Positions 17,368 to 27,234 of a stretch of DNA of 64,000 nt are shown piece after piece. Positions within the stretch are counted from its first letter, which is position 1. Every line of letters starts with the position of its first letter. This stretch comes from ZAX-1 sp046533095. GTDB lineage: Bacteria; Bacillota; Clostridia; Lachnospirales; Lachnospiraceae. The translations under genes were made by a program, and so were the position numbers. Where the stretch lies: the NCBI GenBank assembly GCA_046533095.1, contig JAJQRA010000019.1, positions 62,001 through 126,000 on the forward strand. The letters are read 5' to 3'. The notes under the pieces are model-generated. The model worked only from the letters and a program-made list of their open reading frames with translations. It did no database searches and was not told the DNA's origin.

Positions 17368-18483
17368 CTACCTTGCGAATTCCCACATAATGTCTTCTAC
17401 ATGCTCAAGGCTTTTGGCCCGATACGCATTCGCTCCACAAAACAGCAGACCTTCTTCTATATTTCCTTTCACGGCATTTACAAGGGCATCCGTAATGCAA
17501 TAGGGAATGTCCTTTTGTTTGCAAAGTTCCAGACATTGATGGCACTTTACGACACTCCTTGCCAGACCTTTTTCTGTTTTATCGATAAATGCATTGTGAA
17601 TCGCTCGACCCGGCATTCCTACTGGACTTTTTACGATTTGGATATCCGCTTGCTTCGCCTTAAGATATGCCTGTTTATAGCGCTCGTCGGCATCGCATTC
17701 ATAGGTTGTGACAAATCTGGTTGCCACTTGAACTCCATCTGCACCAAGATCTAGATAATGTTGCATATCTTGCTTGTCATAAATTCCTCCGGCAATCACA
17801 ACCGGAATTTTATAGTCATATTTTTTGCGAAAACCGTCAACAACTACAAGAATGCCCTGTATTTCTTTTTCAAAACCCAAGCTATCCTCTTCTTGTTTTA
17901 GCTGTTCATAGGTAAAGCCTAAATGCCCACCTGCCTTTGGACCCTCGATGACTACCAAGTCCGGTGCGCGGTGGAATTTTCGATCCCAAAGTTTACAAAT
18001 GACCAAAGCTGACTTTACAGACGACACAATCGGTGCAATTTTCGTTTTCGATTTTTCCACAAGGGCCGGCAAATTGATTGGCAGCCCTGCGCCGGAAATA
18101 ATTAAATCTACACCCGCCTTGACTGCCGTTTTTACATATTCTTCGTATCGTTTTGTCGCAACCATAATATTAACACCTATGATTCCACCGCCTCTTGCAA
18201 GTTCCTTTGCTTTCTTGATATGCTTTTCTAACGCTTTTTGATTTGTTTCAATTGGCCGGCTATCAAACCCATCTTCTTGATAGCCAATCTGCGCCGCCGA
18301 AATAATGCCGACGCCACCACAGCGTGCTACATGGCCGGCAAGGTTTGACAGGCTCACTCCAACGCCCATGCCTCCTTGTATGACTGGGATTTTAGCGATT
18401 AAATCCCGAATGATTAATGGTTTTATCGTTGTATTGATACGGATTTTATTTTCTTTCAACCTTATATCCTCCAACCTGTACAT
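17368..18483 (-). CDS. NAD(P)H-dependent flavin oxidoreductase, nitronate monooxygenase/FabK-like
   Basis: 371 residues, FMN-binding TIM barrel of the 2-nitropropane dioxygenase family (IPVIQGGMGVGVSLSNLAGHVA, VVIAGGIYDKQDMQHYLDLG, GADGVQVATRFV). A C-terminal extension carries cysteines (VVKCHQCLELCKQKDIPYC). It follows accDA after 73 bp, same direction, so may be the last gene of the fab operon. It is longer than the true FabK-like gene at 25749 and only distantly similar; a nitronate-detoxifying or other flavin reductase role is as likely as enoyl-ACP reduction. Confidence 0.85.
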   Translation of the reverse strand: MYRLEDIRLKENKIRINTTIKPLIIRDLIAKIPVIQGGMGVGVSLSNLAGHVARCGGVGIISAAQIGYQEDGFDSRPIETNQKALEKHIKKAKELARGGGIIGVNIMVATKRYEEYVKTAVKAGVDLIISGAGLPINLPALVEKSKTKIAPIVSSVKSALVICKLWDRKFHRAPDLVVIEGPKAGGHLGFTYEQLKQEEDSLGFEKEIQGILVVVDGFRKKYDYKIPVVIAGGIYDKQDMQHYLDLGADGVQVATRFVTTYECDADERYKQAYLKAKQADIQIVKSPVGMPGRAIHNAFIDKTEKGLARSVVKCHQCLELCKQKDIPYCITDALVNAVKGNIEEGLLFCGANAYRAKSLEHVEDIMWEFAR

Positions 18484-18556
18484 GCTATCACGATTCTGGC
18501 ACAGTTTCCTTCATATTGATACACGCACAAAAGTAACTTCGCGGTAATGGACTGTG

Positions 18557-20245
18557 TTACATTTTCCGAAAACGCTTATACCGAGCCTCTACCAGTTCTT
18601 CCGGCCTAAATTTCATGTATTTTAATAGGAACCGCCGAATATTATCCTGCATGTTTTTACCTATCATCCGTATGCTTACGACATCTGCCGGTTCTGGTTC
18701 CAGTATGATTTTCTCAATAAGCTTCATCTTTAGCAAATCTTGTGCCGTCACTTTCATCACAGACGCCGCCTCTGGAGCTTTTTTGGCATCTTTCCATAGA
18801 ATGGAGGCATAGCCTTCCGGCGACAGTATCGTATAGACGGAATTTTCCATCATCCATACTTCATTACCAATTCCAAGGGCCAATGCTCCGCCACTTCCGC
18901 CCTCTCCGATTACAATGCTTAGGATGGGCACTGCCAAATCAGACATTTCAAACAGATTTGTGGCAATTGCTTCGCCCTGTCCCCGCTCTTCCGCTTCAAT
19001 GCCGCAAAAAGCACCGGGAGTATCGATAAAGCAGATAATCGGACGTCCAAATTTTTCTGCCTGCTTCATTAAACGCAACGCCTTTCGGTATCCCTCCGGT
19101 TTGGGCATCCCAAAATTACGGGTAATATTTTCTTTGGTTGTCTTTCCTTTCTGCTGGCCGATTACCGTTACCGGACAATCGTCTAGATATGCAATCCCAC
19201 CTATGATTGCACCATCTTCTTCAAAATGCCGATCGCCATGCAGCTCCATAAATTCAGAGAAGATTTCATGGATATAGTCAAGGGCAGTGGGACGTTTCGC
19301 GTCCCTTGCCCTTTGTACACGCTCCCATGGAGTGGCTTCAAAACCCTGAAAAGATGCTTTTGCTTTCTCTTTCCCTGATTCTATACCAGGCTGGATCAGA
19401 AATTTTTTCTTACCCGTTTTCCTGTGCATTACAATCAGCTTTGCCAGTATCTCTTTCATATCTCCACGTTCTACTATTCCATCTATTAAACCATGATTTA
19501 ACAAAAATTCTGACCTTTGGAATCCTTCTGGTAGTTTTTGCCTTATTGTTTGTTCGATCACTTTAGCGCCTGCAAATCCTACTAAGGCACCCGGCTCTGC
19601 CAATATCATATCGCCTAGCATAGCAAAGCTTGCCGTAACGCCTCCGGTGGTTGGGTCTGTCAATACAGATAGATAGAAAAGTCCTGCTTTTGCATGTTTT
19701 TTTAACGCTGCCGACGTTTTTGCCATCTGCATTAAAGATATCATCCCCTCTTGCATCCTTGCACCACCGGAGCAAGTAAATATAATGACAGGCAAATGGA
19801 GCGCTGTTGCTTTTTCAACAGCCCTTGTTATTTTTTCCCCTACGACATAGCCCATGCTTCCCATCAAAAATCTACCATCGCATACGCATACAACAGCTTC
19901 TTCCCCGCAAATGGTACATTTCCCAGTGGTAACGCCTTCATCAATTTTTAATTTTCCTTTTAATTCTTCTATTTTATCTAAGTAATCCGGAAAGTCTAAG
20001 GGGTTTAACTGTTCAATCGCTTCATCCCACATTTCATAGCTGTACTTGTCAGCCACTAGGCGTATCCTTCTTTTTGTGTTAAGGCGAAAATATTTACCAC
20101 ATTTATAGCAGATATAGCGATTTTTGGCCACATCTTCTTTAAAAAGCATTTCGCCGCAAGTATCGCATTTGGTCCATAGGCCTACCGGCACATTTAGTGT
20201 CCGATTGGAACCTGCATTATTATTTGTTTTCTTGAACTTTAGCAT
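18557..20245 (-). CDS. accDA: Acetyl-CoA carboxylase carboxyltransferase, fused beta (AccD) and alpha (AccA) subunits
   Basis: 562 residues in one frame. The AccD half has the four-cysteine zinc ribbon (C27, C30, C46, C49) and FTCSGGARMQEGMISLMQMAK; a second pair of cysteines (CTICGEEAVVC) follows. The AccA half starts near residue 300 (TPWERVQRARDAKRPTALDYI) with GDRHFEEDGAIIGGIA and the GEGGSGGALALGIGN oxyanion region. The enzyme moves the carboxyl group from carboxybiotin to acetyl-CoA to give malonyl-CoA. Separate accD and accA genes are usual in Bacillus and E. coli, but fused forms occur in Clostridia and actinobacteria. Confidence 0.95.
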   Translation of the reverse strand: MLKFKKTNNNAGSNRTLNVPVGLWTKCDTCGEMLFKEDVAKNRYICYKCGKYFRLNTKRRIRLVADKYSYEMWDEAIEQLNPLDFPDYLDKIEELKGKLKIDEGVTTGKCTICGEEAVVCVCDGRFLMGSMGYVVGEKITRAVEKATALHLPVIIFTCSGGARMQEGMISLMQMAKTSAALKKHAKAGLFYLSVLTDPTTGGVTASFAMLGDMILAEPGALVGFAGAKVIEQTIRQKLPEGFQRSEFLLNHGLIDGIVERGDMKEILAKLIVMHRKTGKKKFLIQPGIESGKEKAKASFQGFEATPWERVQRARDAKRPTALDYIHEIFSEFMELHGDRHFEEDGAIIGGIAYLDDCPVTVIGQQKGKTTKENITRNFGMPKPEGYRKALRLMKQAEKFGRPIICFIDTPGAFCGIEAEERGQGEAIATNLFEMSDLAVPILSIVIGEGGSGGALALGIGNEVWMMENSVYTILSPEGYASILWKDAKKAPEAASVMKVTAQDLLKMKLIEKIILEPEPADVVSIRMIGKNMQDNIRRFLLKYMKFRPEELVEARYKRFRKM

Positions 20246-20288
20246 TTCATCCCCCTTTCATTTTAATTTAAATTGCAACGATTCAATA

Positions 20289-21632
20289 CTACTGTTCAAA
20301 ATAATCTTCTATAAAATGTGTATTTGTTTCTCCTGATAAAAATACCGGATGGCTTAAAATTTCATATTGAAAATCCAAATTCGTCGTAATGCCTTCTACG
20401 ACCAATTCCCCTAATGCACTCTGCATTTTTGCAATCGCATCCCTACGGTTTTCACCGTGTACAATGACTTTTGCAATCATGGAATCATAATAGGGGGGAA
20501 TGGTATAGCCATTATAAAGCGCAGATTCTATGCGTACGCCATTTCCACCGGGAAAATGTAAATCCACCACTTTACCGGGGCACGGCATAAAATTTTTTGC
20601 CGGATCTTCTGCATTTAAACGACATTCCATCGCATGCCCCCTGATTTTTATATCCGTTTGTGCAAGACGTAGAGGTTCTCCTGCCGCAATGCGTATTTGC
20701 TCTTTGACTAAATCAATGCCTGTTACCATTTCCGTGACGGGGTGCTCTACTTGAATACGGGTATTCATTTCCATAAAATAGAAATTTTCATTTTTATCCA
20801 GCAAAAATTCAATGGTTCCTGCATTTACATAGCCTGCGGCACGCGCGGCACGAATTGCCGTTTCACCCATTTTTTCACGCAGCTTTTCTCCCATAATTTT
20901 ACAGGGGGATTCCTCAATCAGCTTTTGATGCCGTCTTTGGATAGAGCAGTCACGTTCTCCTAACTGAATCGTCGTTTTGTATTTATCTGCAAGGATTTGA
21001 AATTCAATGTGCCTAGGCTGCTGTACATATTTTTCAATATACATCATACCATCCCCAAACGCATTGACGGCTTCCTGCTGTGCGAAAGAAAAACGCTCCA
21101 TAAATTCTTTGGAATCATTTGCAATGCGCATTCCTTTTCCGCCACCGCCAAGCGCTGCCTTTATCATAACAGGATAACCGATTTCCTCTGCCGCTTTTTG
21201 CCCCTCTAACGCTTTATATACCGGTTCTTTTGCTCCGGGGACAACCGGAATGCCTGCGTTCATCATGGTCGTTCTTGCCGTAGATTTATTTCCCATTTTA
21301 CGGATTACATCCGCCGGTGGCCCGATAAAGGCAATATTGCATTTTTCGCACATTTCTACAAAATGGTGATTTTCAGATAGAAATCCAACCCCCGGATGAA
21401 TTGCCTGTGCCTTTGTTGCAATGGTGGCACTTAAAATGCGTTCCATATTTAAATAGCTGTCCGCAGCCGTGGCAGGCCCGATACAGACAGCCTCATCCGC
21501 AAGCTGTGTATGCAATGCATCTTTGTCTGCCTGTGAATAGACTGCTACTGATTTAATACCCATATCACGGCAGGCACGAATGACGCGCACTGCAATTTCT
21601 CCTCGATTTGCAATTAATATTTTACGAAACAT
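20289..21632 (-). CDS. accC: Biotin carboxylase AccC
   Basis: 447 residues, ATP-grasp enzyme carboxylating biotin on AccB. Motifs: FRKILIANRGEIAVRVIRAC, the glycine-rich ALGGGGKGMRI lid, ERDCSIQRRHQKLIEE, and FMEMNTRIQVEHPVTEM with the catalytic Glu/Asn/Arg set. 43 bp upstream of accDA. The 132-bp gap to fabZ holds only a weak inverted repeat (GATGG..CCATC). Confidence 0.97.
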   Translation of the reverse strand: MFRKILIANRGEIAVRVIRACRDMGIKSVAVYSQADKDALHTQLADEAVCIGPATAADSYLNMERILSATIATKAQAIHPGVGFLSENHHFVEMCEKCNIAFIGPPADVIRKMGNKSTARTTMMNAGIPVVPGAKEPVYKALEGQKAAEEIGYPVMIKAALGGGGKGMRIANDSKEFMERFSFAQQEAVNAFGDGMMYIEKYVQQPRHIEFQILADKYKTTIQLGERDCSIQRRHQKLIEESPCKIMGEKLREKMGETAIRAARAAGYVNAGTIEFLLDKNENFYFMEMNTRIQVEHPVTEMVTGIDLVKEQIRIAAGEPLRLAQTDIKIRGHAMECRLNAEDPAKNFMPCPGKVVDLHFPGGNGVRIESALYNGYTIPPYYDSMIAKVIVHGENRRDAIAKMQSALGELVVEGITTNLDFQYEILSHPVFLSGETNTHFIEDYFEQ

Positions 21633-21764
21633 AGCACTAACGACTCCCTTAATTTCTTTTCACGTCCGATGGCAAGGCAAATTTGCAACGATTCCATCGT
21701 ACCTCCTTCATCGCTGCCTTGCTGCATTTTATGTAAGCTTCGACCTTAGGATAGGCTCTTTTGT

Positions 21765-22193
21765 TTATCCGATAGCAAATGTAAGTTCTGCCTGTGCTAC
21801 AAGCTTCCCATCTACCGTTGCTTTTGCATTTCCAATTCCGATTGGGCCTTTTTGCTTTATAATTTCTACTTCCAGCAAAAGGACATCGCCCGGAACTACT
21901 TTATTTTTAAATTTTGCCTTGTTTATTGCACCAAAATATGCCGTTTTCCCTTTGTTTTCAGGCTTTTTTAGCATCACAACTGCCCCAACCTGTGCCAACG
22001 CCTCGATGATTAGGACACCCGGCATAACCGGTTCGAATGGAAAATGCCCTGCAAAAAACGGCTCGTTATAGCTGACGCATTTTTTACCGACTGCACGTAC
22101 CCCTGCTTCTAGATTCTCAATCGTATCAAGGAGCAGAAAGGGCTGTCTGTGTGGAATCACTTCCATAATTTCTTTTATTCCCATACATGGCAT
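21765..22193 (-). CDS. fabZ: 3-hydroxyacyl-ACP dehydratase FabZ
   Basis: 142 residues from ATG 22193, chosen because GGAGG lies 9 bp upstream; a longer in-frame start has no ribosome site. Hot-dog fold with the catalytic His in IPHRQPFLLLDTI and the catalytic Glu helix in FAGHFPFEPVMPGVLIIEAL. Dehydrates 3-hydroxyacyl-ACP in each elongation round. No FabA or FabM/FabN gene is seen nearby. Confidence 0.96.
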   Translation of the reverse strand: MPCMGIKEIMEVIPHRQPFLLLDTIENLEAGVRAVGKKCVSYNEPFFAGHFPFEPVMPGVLIIEALAQVGAVVMLKKPENKGKTAYFGAINKAKFKNKVVPGDVLLLEVEIIKQKGPIGIGNAKATVDGKLVAQAELTFAIG

Positions 22194-22209
22194 AGCCGTG
22201 CTCCTCCTT

Positions 22210-22713
22210 CTACTCAATCACAAACATCATCTGGTCAAACTCAATCACTTGTTCATTCGATACAAGAATTTTTTTTACAATACCATCATATTCGCTTTCA
22301 ATTTCATTCATTAATTTCATTGCCTCTATGATCCCGAGTACCTGCCCCTTTGCTACATGGTCGCCTACTTTCACAAAAGGTTCCTCCTCCGGTGAGGCTG
22401 AGGCATAATAGATCCCTACAAGGGGCGATTTTACACTATGGCCATCGGGGTGTTCCTTTGCTTGACTGCTTATGCCACTTGCATTTTCCACGAATGCCCC
22501 TTGGCCGCTTATCCCATCAGCACTTTCTTTTCGTATTCCATACCCATTTAACCCTTGGGCATTCACGCTATTTGCAGGATTCATTGCGGCTATGTGCTTT
22601 TGCTCTTTATCCGTCCGCATTTTAATTACTACGCCGTCTTGTTCATAAGAAAACTGTGTTAAATGTGAATTCGATACTGTTTCTATCAGTTGGATTATAT
22701 TTAAAAAGTCCAT
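22210..22713 (-). CDS. accB: Biotin carboxyl carrier protein AccB
   Basis: 167 residues. The C-terminal biotinyl domain has the EAMKLMNEIESEYDG motif whose lysine receives biotin. A short N-terminal helical segment (MDFLNIIQLIETVSNSHLTQF) precedes a variable linker rich in Gly, Ser and Asn. 8 bp downstream of fabF and 16 bp upstream of fabZ in the fab operon. Confidence 0.96.
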   Translation of the reverse strand: MDFLNIIQLIETVSNSHLTQFSYEQDGVVIKMRTDKEQKHIAAMNPANSVNAQGLNGYGIRKESADGISGQGAFVENASGISSQAKEHPDGHSVKSPLVGIYYASASPEEEPFVKVGDHVAKGQVLGIIEAMKLMNEIESEYDGIVKKILVSNEQVIEFDQMMFVIE

Positions 22714-22721
22714 GATGCACC

Positions 22722-23957
22722 CTATTTCTGTATATTTTTAATTAAAAGACTGGCATTATGTCCGCCGAATCCGAGTGAATTTGTTAAAGCATACTTAAAT
22801 TCTTTGTTTCTTCCTTTTCCTTTTACATAATCCAAGTCAAGCTCTTCATCTTCTATTTCATAGCCAACGGTTGGATGGATATAGTGATTGTTCATTTGCA
22901 AGATGCATGCGATAAATTCCACTGCCCCTGCGGCGCCCAGCAGATGCCCAATCATAGATTTTGTAGAATTTATTTCCATTTTATAGGCATGTTCGCCAAA
23001 CACAATCTTGACTGCCCTTGTTTCAAACAAATCATTATGATGGGTGCTTGTTCCATGGGCATTTAAGTAAGTGACTTCTTCGTTTTGTATGCCTGCCTCC
23101 CATATCGCATGTTCCATTGCCATTGCGGCCCCTTTGCCATCTTCTGCCGGAGATGTAATGTGATAGGCGTCACTCGTTGAGCCGTAGCCGACCACCTCTG
23201 CAAGAATATTGGCGCCTCTCCTTTTCGCATGTTCTCGTTCCTCTAATACAACGACACCGGCACCCTCCCCCATAACGAATCCACTACGTTCCTTGTCAAA
23301 CGGTATACTGCAACGCTTTATGTCATTGCTGGAAGATAGTGCTGTTAAGGCGGAAAATCCACCAATACCAACAGGTGTTATGGAACTTTCCGTACCTCCG
23401 GCCAACATGATATCGGCATCTGAAACTTGTATTGTCCGATATGCCTCGCCGATAGAATTCGTTCCCGTTGCACAAGCTGTTACAATATTTAGGCTTTTCC
23501 CTTTTAAGCCTAGCTGAATGGATACATTCCCGACTGCCATATTTGTAATCATCATTGGTATAAGCAAGGGATTTAAGCGTTTCGGCCCTCGCTCAAGCAA
23601 CTTTGTGTGTTCCCGCTCCATGACCTGTAAGCTTCCGGTTCCAGAGCCAATGGCACAGCCTACCCGGTAAGGATCTTCCTGCGCCATATCAATGCCTGCT
23701 TGTTCAAATGCTTCTTTTGCCGCTACCACTGCATATTGGCAAAACAGCTCCATACGCTTTGCGGCTTTTATATCCATATAGTTTTTTGCATCAAAGCCTT
23801 GTACGGATGCTGCAATCTTTGCTTTAAAATCGGTCGTATCAAATTGCGTAATTTCGGAAAATCCGATAGATCCAGCTTTGATTCCTTCCCAAAATTGGGC
23901 TATATTAAGTCCGATTGGTGTCACTGCACCCATACCGGTTACGACGACTCGTTTCAT
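22722..23957 (-). CDS. fabF: 3-oxoacyl-ACP synthase II FabF
   Basis: 411 residues, condensing enzyme. The Cys-His-His triad is visible: VTACATGTNSIGEAYR, NAHGTSTHHND and STKSMIGHLLGAAG. It extends acyl-ACP with malonyl-ACP. No fabH is present in the window, so initiation must use a gene elsewhere or FabF itself. Confidence 0.97.
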   Translation of the reverse strand: MKRVVVTGMGAVTPIGLNIAQFWEGIKAGSIGFSEITQFDTTDFKAKIAASVQGFDAKNYMDIKAAKRMELFCQYAVVAAKEAFEQAGIDMAQEDPYRVGCAIGSGTGSLQVMEREHTKLLERGPKRLNPLLIPMMITNMAVGNVSIQLGLKGKSLNIVTACATGTNSIGEAYRTIQVSDADIMLAGGTESSITPVGIGGFSALTALSSSNDIKRCSIPFDKERSGFVMGEGAGVVVLEEREHAKRRGANILAEVVGYGSTSDAYHITSPAEDGKGAAMAMEHAIWEAGIQNEEVTYLNAHGTSTHHNDLFETRAVKIVFGEHAYKMEINSTKSMIGHLLGAAGAVEFIACILQMNNHYIHPTVGYEIEDEELDLDYVKGKGRNKEFKYALTNSLGFGGHNASLLIKNIQK

Positions 23958-23968
23958 ATACTTCCTCC

Positions 23969-24709
23969 TTACATTGCCATTCCACCATCTACCTGTATGA
24001 CCTGTCCTGTGATATAGGAAGCATCCTCAGATGCTAAAAATTTTACCACATTTGCAATTTCCTTTGGTGTTCCCGGGCGTTTTAATGGTATCTGCGTTTT
24101 AAAAGCTTCCATTGCAGAATCGCTAAGCTGGTCCGTCATATCGGTCTTAATAAAACCGGGAGCAACTGCATTCACGCGGATTGCCCTAGGGGCAAGTTCC
24201 CTTGCCACTGATTTGGTAAGAGCTATGATTCCGGCTTTGGATGCAGAATAGTTTGCCTGCCCTGCATTTCCTAATATACCGGATACAGAGGAAATATTGA
24301 TGATACAGCCGGATTTTTGTTTCAGCATCTGCCTTGCTGCATGTTTCATCGTATTGAATGTTCCTTTTAGATTAACGGAAAGGACGCTATCATAGTCTGC
24401 CTCCGTTATTCTCATAATCAGATTATCTTTTGTAATCCCCGCATTGTTTACTAAAATATCTAACTGGGCGTATTTGGCAACGATATCGCTTATCATGGAC
24501 TTTACCGCTTCAAAATCTGCCACATTACAGGCATAGGCCTCTGCATTGCCCCCATCTTTTTGGATGTCCGAAACTACCATATCCGCCGCTTCTTTCGAGC
24601 CATTATAGTTTACAATCACCGTGCCGCCCTCTTTTGCCAGCGTTATGGCTAGTTCTTTTCCAATTCCTCTAGACGCACCTGTTACAAGTACTATTTTTCC
24701 CTTTAACAT
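23969..24709 (-). CDS. fabG: 3-oxoacyl-ACP reductase FabG
   Basis: 246 residues, short-chain dehydrogenase. NADPH-binding TGASRGIG, NNAG, the catalytic Ser in INISSVSGILGN, and YSASK are present; the C-terminus GQVIQVDGGMAM is the FabG signature. Located between fabD and fabF. Confidence 0.97.
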   Translation of the reverse strand: MLKGKIVLVTGASRGIGKELAITLAKEGGTVIVNYNGSKEAADMVVSDIQKDGGNAEAYACNVADFEAVKSMISDIVAKYAQLDILVNNAGITKDNLIMRITEADYDSVLSVNLKGTFNTMKHAARQMLKQKSGCIINISSVSGILGNAGQANYSASKAGIIALTKSVARELAPRAIRVNAVAPGFIKTDMTDQLSDSAMEAFKTQIPLKRPGTPKEIANVVKFLASEDASYITGQVIQVDGGMAM

Positions 24710-24723
24710 GGGTTGCTATCTCC

Positions 24724-25635
24724 TTAAACAGCTATATTTTCCAAATCTTTTACTGTTTCTATATTTTCTATTCTAACATCTTTCTTTATTTTCCTTACAA
24801 ATCCACTTAGTGTTTTCTTTGGACCGATTTCAATAAATCTTTCTACGCCATCTAAAATCATGCGCTCTACGCTCTGTTGCCAGCGTACCGGAGCGTAAAG
24901 CTGCCGTTCCAGCAAGTTCTTTATTTGCCCCTCGTCCGTTACGTATTCGGCTGTTACGTTGGCTACATATGGTATTTCGATGGGATGTACTGTTATCTGC
25001 TTTAATTCCTTGGCAAGTTCCTTGGATGCTTCCAAAAACAGTTCTGAATGAAACGGCCCGCTTACTTTAAGTGGTATGCAGCGTTTTGCTCCGGCTTCTT
25101 TTAATTTATGGGCAGCCTCTTCTACTGCTTTTTCTTCACCTGTAATGACTGTCTGCCCCGGACAATTGTAGTTTGCTACGGATACAACTCCAGACGTTTG
25201 CTCACATATTTGCACAATGCGTTCATGCTCCATGCCCATAATTGCCGCCATAGCACCCCCGGTTGGCACTGCTTCTTCCATTAGTGCCCCTCGTTTTACG
25301 ATAAGGGCCAACGAATCCCGCATCGTCAATGCGTTACATGCTGCGATTGCTGCATATTCGCCTAGGCTCAGCCCCGCATATACATCTGCTTTTAGCCCTT
25401 TTTCCCTTGCAGCTTGTAAGATAGCCAGCTCCATTGTCAAAATGGCAATCTGTGTGTATTTTGTAAGATGAAGCTTTTCATTTTCTTGAAATATCAGCTC
25501 TGCCATTGGAATAGGGCTAACCGAATCCGCAATCTTAAACACATTTCTTGCACTTTCGTATGTATCATAAAAGTCTTTGCCCATGTTCGTATACTGTGCA
25601 CCCTGCCCTGGAAAAATAATTGCCGTCTTACCCAT
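24724..25635 (-). CDS. fabD: Malonyl-CoA:ACP transacylase FabD
   Basis: 303 residues. N-terminal FPGQGAQYTNMGKDFY, the nucleophilic serine in YAGLSLGEYAAIAA and the catalytic His in SGPFHSELF are present. Loads malonyl onto AcpP. 14 bp upstream of fabG. Confidence 0.97.
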   Translation of the reverse strand: MGKTAIIFPGQGAQYTNMGKDFYDTYESARNVFKIADSVSPIPMAELIFQENEKLHLTKYTQIAILTMELAILQAAREKGLKADVYAGLSLGEYAAIAACNALTMRDSLALIVKRGALMEEAVPTGGAMAAIMGMEHERIVQICEQTSGVVSVANYNCPGQTVITGEEKAVEEAAHKLKEAGAKRCIPLKVSGPFHSELFLEASKELAKELKQITVHPIEIPYVANVTAEYVTDEGQIKNLLERQLYAPVRWQQSVERMILDGVERFIEIGPKKTLSGFVRKIKKDVRIENIETVKDLENIAV

Positions 25636-25748
25636 GATTCCCTCCTCTTTTTTAGCGCAATCATTGATTTATTGATTAAGGTTCTTGTTTTTGCTATGGC
25701 TACATTTGTATTTAACGATGAAGTCCCTCATTTTTTCTGTGATTTCAT

Positions 25749-26675
25749 CTATCTTTCGCCAACTAAACGCTTTGCTTCCGCTATGATCTCGTCTATCATT
25801 TCTTTACAAGTCTGCTCTTTTTTGATCATACCTGCAATCTGTCCCGCCATGACTGTCCCCATTTTCACATCGCCATCCATAACGGCATTTCTAAGTGTGC
25901 CAACAGCAAGGAGTTCTAATTCTTCCAATGTGGCTCCCTCCTGTTCCTTTTTTATATATTCCTTTGTCATTTGATTTCTAAGTTGGCGAATTGGGTGTCC
26001 ATGCTTCCTTCCGGTGACTGCCGAATCAATATCTTTGGCTTTGATGATTCTTTCCTTATAATTTTTATGGCAAATGGATTCTTTCGCCACAACAAACCGC
26101 GTCCCTATTTGGACTGCTTTGGCTCCCAGCATAAATGCAGCCGCCATGCCTCGTCCATCCCCGATTCCTCCAGCTGCGATAACTGGAATTCCCACCGCAT
26201 CTACGATCTGTGGAACCAGTGTCATTGTCGTAGCGAAACCGATGTGTCCGCCGGCTTCCATTCCTTCCGCAATGACCGCATCAGCACCCCCCCGCTCCAT
26301 CATTCTTGCAAGGGCAACACTAGCAACAACCGGTATTACTTTAATCTGATTGTCTTTCCAAAGTTGCATGTACTTTCCAGGGTTGCCAGCTCCGGTCGTA
26401 ACAACCGAAATTTTTTCTTCTACCACGACTTGTGCTATTTCCTCTGCATGGGGACTTAATAGCATAACATTTACACCGATCGGTTTATCCGTTAATTCTC
26501 TTGCCTTACGAATTTCATTTCGTATGGCATCTGCCGGGGCATTTGCCGCCGCAACGATTCCAAGCCCGCCGGCATTCGACACTGCCGCGGCTAGATTGTG
26601 TTCTGCCACCCATGCCATACCCCCTTGTATAATGGGATATTCTATATCCAATAATTGCGTTATGCTTGTTTCCAT
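25749..26675 (-). CDS. fabK: Enoyl-ACP reductase II FabK
   Basis: 308 residues from ATG 26675 (METSITQLLDIEYPIIQGG), where FabK homologues begin; the ribosome site is weak (GGGGT). FMN-dependent TIM barrel: IIQGGMAWVAEHNLAAAVSN, EGMEAGGHIGFATTM, VIAAGGIGDGRGMAAAFMLG. It performs the last step of the elongation cycle and replaces FabI, which implies low triclosan sensitivity in organisms relying on it. First gene after acpP, with a 290-bp gap holding a direct repeat. Confidence 0.93.
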   Translation of the reverse strand: METSITQLLDIEYPIIQGGMAWVAEHNLAAAVSNAGGLGIVAAANAPADAIRNEIRKARELTDKPIGVNVMLLSPHAEEIAQVVVEEKISVVTTGAGNPGKYMQLWKDNQIKVIPVVASVALARMMERGGADAVIAEGMEAGGHIGFATTMTLVPQIVDAVGIPVIAAGGIGDGRGMAAAFMLGAKAVQIGTRFVVAKESICHKNYKERIIKAKDIDSAVTGRKHGHPIRQLRNQMTKEYIKKEQEGATLEELELLAVGTLRNAVMDGDVKMGTVMAGQIAGMIKKEQTCKEMIDEIIAEAKRLVGER

Positions 26676-26739
26676 ACTTACCCCATTTCTATGCTTGGTA
26701 TTTCCGATTAAGTTAAGGAACTGTCCATCCATAACTTAT

Positions 26740-26885
26740 CTACGTAAACAGCCTGTTTCCCAAGCTATTTGTGTATATTCCTAAGAACCCTCCCAAAAGG
26801 GACGCCCTCATCCACGTAAGCAGTCTGTTTTCCAAGCCATTTTCGTATGATTCCTAAGAATCCTCTCCAAAAGGGACGCTCTCAT
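26740..26885. repeat. About 73-bp imperfect direct repeat between acpP and fabK
   Basis: Two copies, about 26740-26811 and 26812-26885, share CCTAAGAA-CCTC, CAAAAGGGACG and other blocks with scattered substitutions. Being inside the operon, both are transcribed. The conserved TTCCTAAGAA core is partly palindromic; no known operator matches. Confidence 0.75.
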
Positions 26886-26965
26886 CCTGTCCTTCCTCTA
26901 TTTCACTATATGAAATATAATACAAAAACAGTATGTTTCGAGGGCGAGCCCATCCTATCCTTTTT

Positions 26966-27199
26966 CTATTTCTCTATGCCTTTCCCTGCTAAATAATTTA
27001 CTACTGCGCCTACTGTTGTGAGCTTTTCCAACTCTTCTGAGGGGATTTCCACGCCATACTCGTCTTCTAATGCCATAACCAGTTCAAATAAATCTAAAGA
27101 GTCAGCCCCCAAATCATCTTTAAAGGAAGTTTCCATTGTAATTTCGGTATCTTCCGCACTTAGCTGCTCCACAATAATTTCTTTCATTCTTTCAAACAT
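26966..27199 (-). CDS. acpP: Acyl carrier protein
   Basis: 77 residues, acidic, with the phosphopantetheine-bearing serine in DDLGADSLDLFELVMALED. First gene of the fatty acid operon, preceded by a strong promoter and an operator-like sequence. Confidence 0.97.
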   Translation of the reverse strand: MFERMKEIIVEQLSAEDTEITMETSFKDDLGADSLDLFELVMALEDEYGVEIPSEELEKLTTVGAVVNYLAGKGIEK

Positions 27200-27234
27200 G
27201 TGTATTTTCTCCTTTTATACTTTGAAATGCAAAT

